NCBI GenBank assembly: GCA_024449915.1
Contig: JAMZAV010000007.1
Span: forward strand, 186,001 to 250,000
Direction of reading: 5' to 3'
Length of the DNA stretch: 64,000 bases
DNA from: Sweltsa coloradensis
Taxonomy: Eukaryota > Arthropoda > Insecta > Plecoptera > Chloroperlidae
Positions 35,801 through 49,017 of the stretch are shown here, piece by piece; the stretch's first letter is position 1; each line of letters starts with the position of its first letter. The notes beneath the pieces are model-generated. The model saw nothing but the letters and a program-made list of their open reading frames with translations, searched no databases and was not told where the DNA came from. Both the position numbers and the translations under genes were made by a program.

Positions 35801-37555
35801 TCACCACAAGCAGAGCAGCTGTAGAGCACTTTGCACACAGCTACACTAAACAAAAATAGAATGTTACACGTTTTCTTTTAAGTTTGGCTACTTGTTGGCA
35901 ATTAATACCTTACGGTACACTAAGAAAAATATGATATTATTAGTAACATTCTGTTGATCAGATTGATCTGAATGTTCTCACCAAGGTAAATGAAATCAGC
36001 ATAGCCAGCTTAGGTATACATACCAAAATAATAATACTCAGTAGTGAAAGAAAGTTCCTGGCTAGGGGTGAACTTTCACTTCTGAAGTGTAGGGAACGTT
36101 TTCAAGGCAAATGGTTTCGCCACTTTCAGAATGGCGATTTACGAACACAACACATGCATACAACTGAAAAAATTCCATTAAGTTTAAACATACGTCCTGC
36201 TATCCTGCGTTATTCTTGTAGTAAAATCCACCCAACTCGGAACCTTAAATTATTTCACTCCATCTCTTATATAACAATACTTTGTTTTGTTCAAAAATAG
36301 TTCCAATATTTTAATATTAATGAATAATAATATTCAATATTTTAAGTTCAGCCTTGTGAGCATAACATTTATGTTCTCAGTACTATTTTTACAAATCATT
36401 CAAGGTTTTGCCCCATGAACATGAATTCTTACTTATTTCTACTATAGGCCTACATACTCTAATCTATGTGGACCTATCAGAAAGTCTACTAAATCTAACG
36501 AAGCAACGACAACATCAAAATGTATCTCGGTTTGTGGAATGAATACAATTACATCAATATGGCAGTCGATTGCTGAACATACAACTTCAGCTGGTTTTCG
36601 TTTTACTACCAATTAGGCTTGCACCAAATAGCTAAATTAGTTTTAGGCTATTTTTCATGTAACTAAATTATATCACTTTTACTTATAAATCAAACATAAA
36701 ATGGTTCACATATACATATACATACACAATAACAATAATATTAACCATTTATACATTTATTTTAATGCACTACGTTTAATATTCTTGGTCCATGTCGATA
36801 TAATGATATTATTCGTCAATGCAACTAGCACTCGTCATACAACGGAACAAATATTCACCATACTGTCTTTGGTATTCAAACGACATTGTCACTTCGGCCG
36901 GTACTAATATCTTGACGGGTTATTACGTTGACCAGTTCAAAATAACTACTGTAGGCATTTATCTTAAGTACGGAGTGTATACAATACAGTATACACCGTT
37001 TGTCCACCGCAATGCATTTAAACAATTCCACTGTGCGCGATATTTCCCTCTTGCAGCGTAGTCTTAATCAATGTTTGTGCAACCAGAAAATTTTCGATTA
37101 ACTGATATCGTAAGACTTGGGCACACTTGCTCAACACTGCAGTCAGTATTTGGCACATAATCAACTAACACTACCGTTGACTAAAACCCTTATCGAATAA
37201 AATATGAATTAAATTAATTACTAGCTTGGAATGTTGGGTTTCACTAAGCCCATGCTTCATCACCAAAGGACAGGTATGGCAGTCAGGAGTCCATAATATA
37301 TATCTACATAAATTTATAATGATTTTACTAACATAGATTTAGGAATATCTCTTACGATGGATGGGTCCAGACGAACACAACATGGGATGACAATTAGGCC
37401 TACAACAGAATACTGAATCATACGTCATAAATGATGTGAAATATTGGAATGTTTAACGATAGTGCCAAGCGCGGGATGTGTCTAACAAGTGTGCTTCTTT
37501 TTGGTTACTAAGGGTCACAATGCTATTTGAGATCACCTAGTGACAAGGATAACCT
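32865..37555 (-). other. CadN: Probable long cadherin 3' UTR, free of recognised transposons
   Basis: No coding frame, terminal repeats or SINE/LINE similarity was found over ~4.7 kb downstream of the cadherin stop codon. Minus-strand AATAAA candidates include the one at 32865-32870. The 3' UTR reading is positional. It may instead include intergenic DNA. Confidence 0.45.
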
Positions 37556-37848
37556 TCAACACCAAGACTCTGAAGCGGGGTTGTTGAAGTTGTCTTCGTC
37601 GTCGCTTGGATCTTCGCCATACATGTCGGCGAGCTTACGGAAGCGCGGACCGAAGTTCGATATGTAGTCAAAGTTAAGATCACCCTCGTCGGTACCAGAG
37701 GCGAGCGATGAAAGCGAACCCGTCGTGTTGCCGTCACCTTCGTATGCGTAATGTCGCACATCATCAAACGGATTCGTCTCAGGGTCGTTATCACATATCT
37801 TCTTCTTGCCATCTAGGAAACCGCATATGTCCGGAACTTCATCTGCAC
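37556..37848 (-). CDS. CadN: Cadherin last coding exon: beta-catenin-binding tail
   Basis: GADEVPDICGFLDGKKK leads to DDVRHYAYEGDGNTTGSLSS, then GDLNFDYISNFGPRFRKLAD and a TGA stop after SWC. This is the conserved beta-catenin-binding domain. Confidence 0.95.
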
Positions 37849-40800
37849 CTGGAAAAATCGTAATTAGCATTGTACCGTATTAAATAATAAAAATAAATAA
37901 ATTTTATTTAGGGTCTACCCACTCAGTTATATAACTGATTTTCAGTGGGGGACTTTAAATCAAAGCGACCAAGCCAACCCTGCAGGCCCCGACGCAATCG
38001 ACGAGTGAGCAATAACCAACCAAAGATCGATATTTTTTATAGGAAATATAGCAATCAGTGGTATGGACAGTGTGAACACCCGCGAATCAACGCCAGAATC
38101 AACAAGGCCGATTCAGAACACCTCTGAAATTTATTATGTGCTTCGTTGCTAGGACGGCTCCAAAGTCACCGTTTACAAACTCCTAAGACAAGAACTGATG
38201 GACTTAAGTCCAAATCAGAAGTTAAAAAACTTCTGACTTTAGCGGGAATCGAACCCTGGACCTTCTGCATTGGAAGCAGATACGCTAACCACAAGACCAA
38301 CGAGCCACATTATCTTATTATATTAACATGCATATAAGCCACCCATGCAAATAAGCCACACCCTAGTTTTCAGGGTGCCATTTTTCAAAAAGTCTTTGTC
38401 AACGCATATAATCCGCAGCCCAAAATGTTGGAATAGATGCATTAATAGTGAAGAATAATGTGTTAGCCAATTCAAACAGAGGCAAAACAATGAGTAGTTT
38501 TATCATTTTATGGTTGACCACGATGTATTTCTCTTTCACCTCTCGCAACCAAGCGCGATCAGTTAAAAGAGTGGTCTGCAGGGTTGTCTTCCAGGAAAGA
38601 GACGATCTTTCGTCTGCCAAAAAAGTGGCCTGTTCATTGATTCATCATTGTGTAACGCTGGCATCGTAATTTGAAGTTTAAAATGCAGTGCGTTACGCAA
38701 CGTGACAATTACGAGTGAGCGCGGAAACTCCACTTGCCTACATGACGAGCATACTTCCTTGACTGCCAGCGAGTTACTGAAGGGGAGACGAGAGATAGAG
38801 AGAAGAGAGACCAGTCGACCGGTGGGAAGCCTGTGATTCGGAATGGAGGTACTAAGTGCGTGCACATCACTTGGCTTCGTGTAAAATGCCTATAGAGCCA
38901 GTGGCATTGTATCGACTGGAGAGATACGATGAGGCGCAGACAACACTGCGGTATGGCCTAGAGTATAGCTGAGCCCACGTAGCAACCTTTCGAAGCGTGC
39001 ACTTTTCAAATATACTAGGGATGTCATAGGGTACCCAGGTTACTCGAATCCAGAAATTACCCGAATACGTTTTTCGGATTCGAATCTTTATCGGGTAGTT
39101 GTTTACTGAATTGTTTTTGGATGAGCGTAGCGAGCGAAGCGAAGATTCCATTTCACTACACTGGAGAAAAAAATCCAGAATGTTTTTTTTTCTTTTTTGT
39201 ATTTTTGTCTGTTTGTTAGCACGATTCCGGCTAAACCGATACTCCAATTGCAATGAAATTTTATGGAGGCCTTCGAAATCTCTGAACTTAGAACTGCCAC
39301 GTTTTTGAGCGCAATCGAAAAATTATTTTTCATGAAAATCGCAATTTTTCGATTTTTTTCGATATTTTAAAAAATTCTTCGACTTATAACACCTACATCC
39401 TTTATCCGATTTTTATGATTTTTTCACAGAACCTTAAGTCCATGAATTAAGATATTCGTGTGAAATTTGAACGCAATCGAAAAATTATTTCTCATGAAAA
39501 TCAAAATTTTACGTGTTTTTTCTTTTTTAAAACAATTCTTTGACTTATAACACCTACATGGTTTATCCTATTGTAATGATTTTTTCACAGAACCTTAATT
39601 TTATGAATTAATATATTCGTGTAAAATTTGAGCGCAATCGAATAATTATTTCTTATGAATATCGCAATTTTACGATTTTTTCGTTTTTTTAAATTACGAT
39701 TAATTAAAAAAATTAAAATTTAAGTAATTTTGTATTTGAAATTCGAATTAATTTAATTTAAAAAAATTCTTCAAATTAGTAATGATTTTTTCACAGAACA
39801 ACAGAAAATCCGCATAACACATGGCAGCTCAATGCACCAATTACGCTCATCCAACAACGCGGCGGGACTTAAGCGTTTTCCTAGTTTAAAATTACGCGAC
39901 TTAAGTAGAAAATGAAAGGTTTTTAACCGCTGCGCCGTGCGTAGTGAGGAGCGAGTAGAACGCCACAGTCCACCCACCTGCTGACTGAGTCCACTGCCCG
40001 GCCCGTCGAGCGAGGCTGGCCGGCATGCGACCCCCCTCCCCCCCTCCCACCCACCTGCCGCTATATTGGCTGGGCTGCCGAGCCAGACGAAGATGCTATA
40101 TAAATCACACTGCTGTGTTTGCGTCATTGTTCAAGCAACTTCCAGGTTGCGATGACGTCACGGAAGAGGACGTGACGGAATGGGTGGCCTTGACCGCTAG
40201 GTTTTGTCTCACAACAGTAGAAGATAAGCTTGTCGCTTGTCGCCTGGTATCTTCTTGTAGACGTTTCCGAACGACTTTCAACCGCTCGGGGGGGGGGGGG
40301 GAGGGGGGGGAGTACGATGATAAAATTACGTAATTTAGGCTTTCAGGATTCGGGTAACCCGATTCCTGGAAGGTCAGGAACCGGATCCTAATTTTACTTC
40401 CCTATGACATCCCTAAAATATACGAATATCGATGTAAAACTGATGTTTTTTTCACGCACGGAGATAAGCCACAGTTTGTTTTTGAGAGGATCAAATTTGG
40501 AAAAAACGTGCGGCTTATATGAATGTAAATACGGTAGTTGATTAATGCCGTGGTGTAATATGACTTTGAATTTAACTAAAAGAAAGCTAAAGCTGAGCAG
40601 GGTTGCCGTTTTCACGGATATTGTCCGTTTTTACGGATTTTTAGGGGTTGTCACGGATACTAGGATTTTTGTCCAAATTTGCGGATTTTCTACTGTTATT
40701 CAAAATTACGTGAAGTTCCCGTATTATTCGAAAATTGCGCCAAATTTCAATGCAGGGATAACAAAAAATATAGAGTTTGGTAAGTTACACATTCACCGCT

Positions 40801-43800
40801 AGCGGAGATATAATGCGTGAAAACGATGTGCAAACTTCGTAGACTGCAGGGGATATTGAAAGTTGTCGTACTCTACTAGCGAACAGTAGGCGGTCCTTCA
40901 GCGGCAGACAGCCAATACGGCGCTGTAAGCATTGTGATTGGTTCCCGTCCGATCCCGCCACAGCCAATGACTGTGATTAGGATACACAGCGCATTCTGTG
41001 TTCTATTCTTGAAACTTGAGACGCGTCATTTCTAGCAGCAGCTAGCGCCTACTGAAAAGTGAAAACGTTTTCAAAACGTTGACTTACAATTTACATCGCC
41101 GGCGGTCGCCGTGTTTTTTGTTTTCTTTTTGTGCATCAAAAGCAGGCCTGGCCTAGGCATAGCCTACTTGAAAACGATGGACTATTTATATTATTTCTTG
41201 TGTCTAATATTTTTTATCTTTGATAGGCCTTGTCTTCATATTTGATTTCATTGCCAACTGCAATGACTGGCCTAATCCTACTCTGAACTTTTATGACAAT
41301 TTTTAAGGATCATATCTACATCTAGCTGGCATGGTAGTTTCTGTCTACTTTATGTTAAGTTTTTTGTTACTTCTCAAGTTTGTTTTTGTTATTATGATCA
41401 TCCTAATCTTCATAATTATAATTTCTGGCATTCTTAAATTGTATTTATGGCCTAATCCTAAGTACAAACCTAATTTTGATTAAATTCTCATAAATACCAT
41501 CTGGCTGACTATCCTTATTTTGTAACCAAAACCTGAAATTTTGTTTTCCCTTCGTAACTGTGTAAATTACGCTAACGGCAAAATAAATAGCGATTTCTCA
41601 GGATTTTTTAGGTATCTGTCAAGGATTTTTAAATTTACTTGGTGGCAACCCTGAGCTAAAGGATATATTGAGACTAGTGAAGCATATGTTCATAAAAACC
41701 AAGCACACATTTTTGAGGAAAACAAACTCTCAAAATGCCATCTGTGGTGGTGATTATAGCGCTAGTACGAAGCATATAGTCCTATGAGAATGCGGGTCCG
41801 AATCCCACATAAGTAGAGCCCGAGAAATAGTAATTGACACGTTCTCATTTTCAAAAATCTTTAATTTCAAAATTATGAACTCAAAATAAAGTCATCGTTT
41901 CATCATAAAAATAGCACTGCATCTTTCAGCGAAATGAACACGTATTATACATAAATGAATGTTTATGCCATCTAAAGTAAACTTAAATTGAAATAGCTAG
42001 GCATGTTTAATATAGAGTAACAATATTTTCAACTGTCATATGGTGCCAACTACGTTAAAACAGAAATGATGATTTCAATGCCCAATTGTAGGGCTGTGCG
42101 AATATTCGACTTTCGAATAATATTCGCGAATAATTTTTTTCCAATATTCGATTCGAAATTCGAACTATTTTGGCTTCATTGCGAGTCTCGCGGTAACTGT
42201 TAAAAAGCCCGCTAAAAGTGCAAGGAGTTTGAATTTTCGCCGCCAGAGCTCGACTTGGGTACAAGTACAAGAAGTTTACGTTTTCGCCGATAGATCGCGC
42301 TAGTGTCGACTAAAGAAAAATTTCGTGATGGCAACAAAAATGGCATCAAAATCTTCATAACCTGTCTTTGAACTGCTTCATTGTGATTGTTTTGACGAGT
42401 GTTCGTTGTCTTTGCGATTTTTTAATGATTAAATTAATTATTTTGGTGTTCTTGTGCTGTATTAAGTTGTGGAAGATGACGCGCTTGCAAGGCATTTGCC
42501 TTCAAGTTCAAACCCCATTTGGGACTTGTTGATCTTTTGGAACTGGTTCGGTTGAGAGTGGCCAACTTTTAAACACTTGTAAACGGTGTTGTGTGTGTTA
42601 GTGTTTTGAAGGTTTTTTGTTTAAAATAGCGACGTTAAAGGTTTTGAAGGTTTTTTTTGTTTAAAATAGCGACGTTAAAGGTTTTGTAAGGTTACTTAAA
42701 GTGAGTGTACGGCTCGGTGGAAGTGCTGGTGAAAAGTTGGCCACTCTCAACCGAACCAGTACCGAACTTTTGACATAGGCCTAGCCCCGGTATAAAATAT
42801 GTTCTGTTGATTGATTCTAGGCCTAGGCCTAGCCCTAGGCTTTAGGTTTAGAAAGCCCTAGGCCTAGCCTAGACTAGCAGCTAGGCTAGGCCTCGGTTTC
42901 ACTGAAATTAGTGAGCCTAGGCTTAGGCTAGGCCTATCACTTATCTTTGTGATTAGGAGCCTAGGTACCTAGGGCATGTTATCAAGTCAGACTTGTCTTG
43001 ATTTGTGGTAGGCCTAGGCCTAGGCCTAAGCCAAAGGAATTAAAGGCTAGGCCCTAGGTTTAGGCCTAGGCTAGGCAAGGGTCTAGGCCTAGGCATGTTA
43101 TTAAGTCACACTTGTCTTGATTTTCAGTAGGACCTAGGCCTAGGCTCAAAATATAAGCCCCTATATTCATCTTAGGTGCTTTTTTATTTTGCTGCAACAT
43201 CACCCCTCGTCAAGTCACTTGAAAAGACACGTGGATATGTTTTCTCTTTCCCAGTCCCAGAAGGACGAAACGCGTCGTGGATTAAGGTAACAACTTAAAA
43301 TTAGCTGCAGTTGTCATCAGCAGGTGAAAAGTTTTGTCGCCCCCAGCCCTTCAGGCTGGGATTTTATGTTCTCTTTGCTTTCCCAACCTGTCATCCCTTC
43401 TAACTAACTTAATTTTCTCTTTTAAAGATAGCAAGCCTAAGGTAGGCCTACATACAAATCTTGACGTTGATCTCGTGTAAATATCAAACACTAATTAATA
43501 AAACTCAACTTAATGAAAAAATGCTGTTATTTTAATCATTATTCGAAACTATTCGAAAGAAAAAATTATTCGTTATTCGATATTCAAACTTTTTGCATTT
43601 GAATATTCGATATTCGATTCGAACTGAAAAATCACTATTCGCACAGCCCTACCCAATTGGAATCTGGCACATTAATTGCATGTTTTTTTAGCTATAGGGC
43701 CTAACAGTTAATTTTAAATTGAATTAAATAACAAGATTGTATTATTTTCAATATTGATATTTAGAATATTTTTTTGTCATTAGTAAACACTGAACAATCT

Positions 43801-44398
43801 TTTTTTTCTTCTATGGCAGTCTATAAAGTGAATAGCACAACACAACGATTTACATTTTACTTATTTTTTGGCTCGCACGTTTCGTAAATATACTTCAAAA
43901 TGATTAATTAAATTACTATGTAATATTGTTTGTACAATAAATCAATTTTCACAGATATTGAATGATAGGTATGCCTAAGACTTGTTTCCTTTGCCAAACC
44001 TACTGTAAAATGATGCTAATAGAAATAGACTATAGTACTAGAAACTAACCTGTCTGCAAATGGTCCTTCATGATAGGCTTGCTAAGCATGGGTTGACCGT
44101 CGCTATCATACATGCGTAAAACGTTCATGTCGAAGCCAGCATCAATCTCGCCGCCACCTTCATCCTCGTATGTGATGATGTTTTCTCGAATATCATCCAT
44201 GTCCTTATACATATCATCTGTCTTGCGTCTATGTACCACCACAGCCAGCAGCAAGACTGTTCAGAAAGAAAGCAGATATAAATAATTTGTAAGGGGAAAT
44301 AACTAAAACTAAAATATCTACTTCCCAAGCTCACTGCCCATTTTGAATTGTAAACCACCTAAAATGCTTCATAAATAATATATAATAATAATAATTAT

Positions 44399-44455
<57 letters not shown>

Positions 44456-47400
44456 TCCTCTCAACCAAGCACAATACAGTTAATATAAAAATTATTACAA
44501 ATTACAATACACAATATAAAAGTTACAAAGTGGACAAGCTTGTACAAGTAAAAATAGCAGGTTATGGTTAACAAAGCAAACCACACGTTTGTGATTGAAG
44601 TGAATAATTCAAATAATGAACTGGAAGTATATTATGAGAGTATTTGATTAATACTTTAAACAATCCGAGAAATAGAGTTAAAACTTGGGTGGTCACCTAA
44701 GGTGAGCAAACCGTTGCCCACGCCTGAAAAATTGAGAATTCACTGGCTAGTTTTAGAAGGCTCTACATTTCCCATTCTGTTGAAAATGAGCATAGGGTTT
44801 ATAAAAGAAAAAGTTGATGCAGTTGCCTCCAAGTTACCGTCAATTCAATTTAAATAGCGATGTGGCCTTTATTCGATGGCGGCCAATATTCGAGTAAATA
44901 CTGTACACTTTTAAGGTACCTTAAAATTAAAAATAATAATAATAATAATGCAAAAGTGTGTAGGGAAGTGTCATCTAGAGTGCAAAAGCAGAAGGGTTTT
45001 ACCAATTGGTGAGAAAGTTACTATGGAATGAGTTGTTTCCACAAAAATGTAAAATTTTGCTGTATAAGGCATATTTTGTACCTATACTAACATATGGGGC
45101 AGTAACATGGGCAGTGGGAACAAAAGAAGAGAGTCAGCTGGAAGCAGCAGAAATGAAGTTTTTAAGAAGTATCAAGGGAGTTACAAAGATGGACAAGATA
45201 AGAAGTAATGAAATAAGGAAAGAACTGGGACTGGAGAGATTGAAGTTTAAGCTAGGAAGAGAACGTCTAAGATGGTTTGGACATATGAAAAGGATGGGCA
45301 GAGAGAGGATTCCAAGACGAGAATTTGAAGCGGCAGAGGAGGGGAAAAGAAGAGTAGGAAGGCCAAGAGAGAAATGGGAAAGATTAATTCAAGAAGACGT
45401 TGGAAAACGGGATGAAGTGTGGGAGCATGTGGCAAGAGTAAAGCTGTGGGAGGACAGAAGAGAGTGGAGTAAATTGGTGGAGAGGAAGGAGTTAGAGGAT
45501 GTGGAAGAAACACTGAGTCTGGCAAGCTTAGTATCTACAGTTTCATGCCCTAGATAATGGTGAAAAACCACCACTCAACCCGACATAGTTGGAACTGAGT
45601 TATGATGATTATTATAATAATAATCAGGTGAAAATTTTGTGTTGCCATACCATATTTTTTCGAACTGTGACCTCTTCTACAAATTTAGCATTCCAGATAC
45701 AGGTTCCTGGTGTACAAGTGGTAATCAACTATCCACCTTCAAATTTAGCAACATAATGCTCTAATTGGTCTAATCTAATTAGTGAGTACTTACAAAGGTG
45801 AAACAATTTTAGAGTAGGTCTGGTTTAAGATCATGATGTTTTTTTGGACTATACACTACTCAAAATAAAACAAAGATTACAATATTTCAAAATATAATTA
45901 AATTAATGTCATTAAAAACCTGATGAAGGAGGTTGATTAACCTTTGAAATATTGTAATCTTTGTTTTATTTTGAGTAGTGTATAGTCCAAAAAACATCAT
46001 GATCTTAGTGAGTACTTACTTAGTAAAATTGCAATGCAAACCAGAATTGCAACTAGAAAATTAGTATCAATTCCAAATGAAACAGCGGTTGCAATGGCTC
46101 GGCTGCAGCCTGGATCAGCGTTCTTTGAGTCGCTTGGCATTCCCAAGTTGTAAGTCTATAGACAAAAAATCATTTCACAAAAGTTAAATACCGGTAGTTT
46201 ACTGTAAGGTCTACTACCTGTGGAGGCCAATAATAAATTTGATTTTAATCTGAATCTGAACATCATGTACATATTTTGAAACATTCAAGGAAACAAGAAA
46301 GAAATTAACTAAATATAATCTCCTAAAAAATAAAAGTGAAATAAAAGGGCTTACAAATAATATAGATATGTAGTTGATTTTTTGTATTCATCTTACCTTA
46401 GTGTTATATGTAAGATTTTTAATACATCCTGAAAACCCTACGTCGGTTGGCTTGTGAGTCCAATTCATTTGGCTGCTCAGATGGGATAGGTCAATTGCCG
46501 AACCGCCAACTTGAAGTGGTCCATTGACATTGAGGAACTGGTTGACACCTTCTGGTGATCGCAGTAGAAAACATGCACTCTTCTGACAATTGTCCACCTT
46601 CAGTTCAATGCCCTGATGGAAAATATACACATTGTTTATTTACTACATACATACATACATACATACATACATACATACATACATACATACATACATACAT
46701 ACATACATACATACATACATACATACATACATACTACAATAAGATACTAAGGCAAAGTAAATCTTGACTCGTATTTGCAATCCGATATTTGTCAAACTTT
46801 AAATGTACCATAACTTTTATGATGAAATCCAAATATTAACCTCTTGGCATCTTGAAGACGAGCTGTGGTCAACCATTTTTCGAGGTATAAAAAATACACT
46901 TTAAATAAAAAATATTAAAATAAAAATAGATGTTGTTCACAAAAAAATCATGTAAATTGCACGGCTAGTATGAATTCTATTTATGATCCAAAATGGTGGA
47001 AAAGAGCAAATTAGAAATTCGGAAAATAGTATTGGAATTAAAAGAAGTCTAACATACTCAATTTTCAAACCACAAAAATTTAACACGAAAAATCAGAAAA
47101 AAAACATCTTTCCAGCCAAGGGGAAAGCCCAAAGGGTATTAAAATTGTCAGAAAAAATTACAAATTAATTTTTTACCCTAAGAACATGAATCTCTAAAAT
47201 AAATTTAAAAGGACTTTGATAGGTTAACAACTGTGTTAAGAGTACCTGTCTTAACATATTTTGCAGTTGTGCAGTTTCAAAACATTATCTTTTAGTTTAA
47301 CAAATCACAAACTTTAAGCAACATAAAAAAGGTTCGAGAAATTCTACATAATATAAGTTAAAATAAAAATAATGTTCAACAAAAATGAATAGGGCCTACT

Positions 47401-48986
47401 GCATGAGGGTAGCCATCTTTTGAAACTCCCAGTATCCAGATGTCACAATGAGTTGGGGTCATTTAATGCACTACTCCATTCCTTTGTCTAAATAACAATT
47501 CACATTTCACTACAGCATTTTATTTGAGGTTGAAAGAAAGAGAAATACTCAAGATGCACTTACAGTCTTGGTCCAGATAACATCCAAGTGATGCTGTTTG
47601 CCATCGTGCAGATTTATTGCGGTCTGTTCTCCTTTCACTGTGCCTGTTCCATAATCAACATAAAGTACAGGGTATCCTCTCTGAAGCTCCAGAGACATGA
47701 AATCTGAAATGGAAAAATACATTTTATTATTTATTATAAGGTTGCCATGTGTTAAGAATTTTATTCTGAACATGAATCAAATTTTTAAATTAATAGTTTT
47801 ACTCCAGTCAAAAGAAAATAACTAAGGTTGCCGTTTGATAATCGATTATTAATATTATCGATAAATGAATAACTCGCCCGCACGAGATTTTGAATTAACC
47901 CCTCGTTCTGCAGAATAATAATTTTTAACACATTTCTAGAGGTAGTGAAAAATGGTGATAACAAAATTCGCGAATTTTTTTAAATGTCCTTTTTATTGCC
48001 TAAAATGTAATATTGTCGACGAATTACAGTAAGATCTCTCTTATCCGAGTTGGATGAGACCGGGGGCACCTCGGATTTGCGAAAAACTCGGATGGCGCGT
48101 TTCATTTGTTTATTTGCTCTCGTAGGCCTAGCATAGGCCTAGCCACACATGTAATGGATAAAGGAACATAAAATACACACGATACACTTCATACAGGGTA
48201 TACTAAATGAATTAATAGCTTGTAAATCAAGCTCACAAACACACGTACACAATTAGGCCTACATGTCGTAATAAAAACGTATGTCTAGGCCTAAACTCGA
48301 CGCAGTAGGCCTAGGCTAGGCCTACAATGCAAACATAGGCCTAGGCTAGGCCTAGGCCTAGCTCTCTTTCTCATGTGGGAAAACCTCTCACTACTATATC
48401 CCGCGCTGAAGCTCTCGTCGCAAGATAAGCCTGGGAAAGAAAGAACATAAGCCCAGGAATAACAATCCTATGCGTCGTGATAACGAATTTCGTGAATCGG
48501 TTGAAAGATGATTGCATTGCGAATTCTACTTCTACACCCAACCATCTTTGTCAGTCAGCTGTGAGTGTGAGTTGGTTGGATCGTACGCGCATCTCGTACT
48601 GCGCAGACGGCGGTGTCCAAGATTTATTGCCGCATCTTTCTCTCTTGCACTCACTCGTGGCATGGGCGCGACTCGCCGAGACGGACGGAAGCACGTGATA
48701 GCTTACAACGCGCTCTGTCGTCAACTCCAATTACTCTTTAGGCAGCGGGCACGCTCCGCGGGAAAGACCGCAACCACGTAGCGCGTAATTTAAACTGGTG
48801 AATTAGTCTATAAACGGCCGCGAAATATACCCGGATCTTAAAATCGGCTCCGGGTAATTTCTGGAACCGGGTACCCGATGTCATCCCTACTCGTAAGGCA
48901 TGCCTACAAATGTATGCGAGTACATTTAAAAAAGTGCGGCGCGGCGTCTGTAATTATTTTTATGTTTTATTTACGTATTTAAAACT

Positions 48987-49017
<31 letters not shown>

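Larger units (their letters stand above)
38316..40534. mobile_element. Tigger-like element with TAAGCC ends
   Basis: The left end TATTAACATGCATATAAGCC is a diverged inverse of the right end GGCTTATATGAATGTAAATA, followed by CGGTA. No transposase was seen. It is interrupted by the hAT at 39016-40415. Confidence 0.55.

Noticed and set aside
37537..37812. Minus-strand Arg/Thr-rich frame
   Set aside because: It overlaps the cadherin tail in another frame and has no similarity.
41747..41815. tRNA gene with box B GGGTCCGAATCCC
   Set aside because: The acceptor and anticodon stems do not pair convincingly.
45247..45574. Minus-strand Pro/Ser/Leu-rich frames
   Set aside because: They are antisense to a LINE coding region whose plus frame has clear similarity.
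46555..46767. Frame with repeated HTYIHTYI
   Set aside because: It is a translation of the CATA microsatellite.
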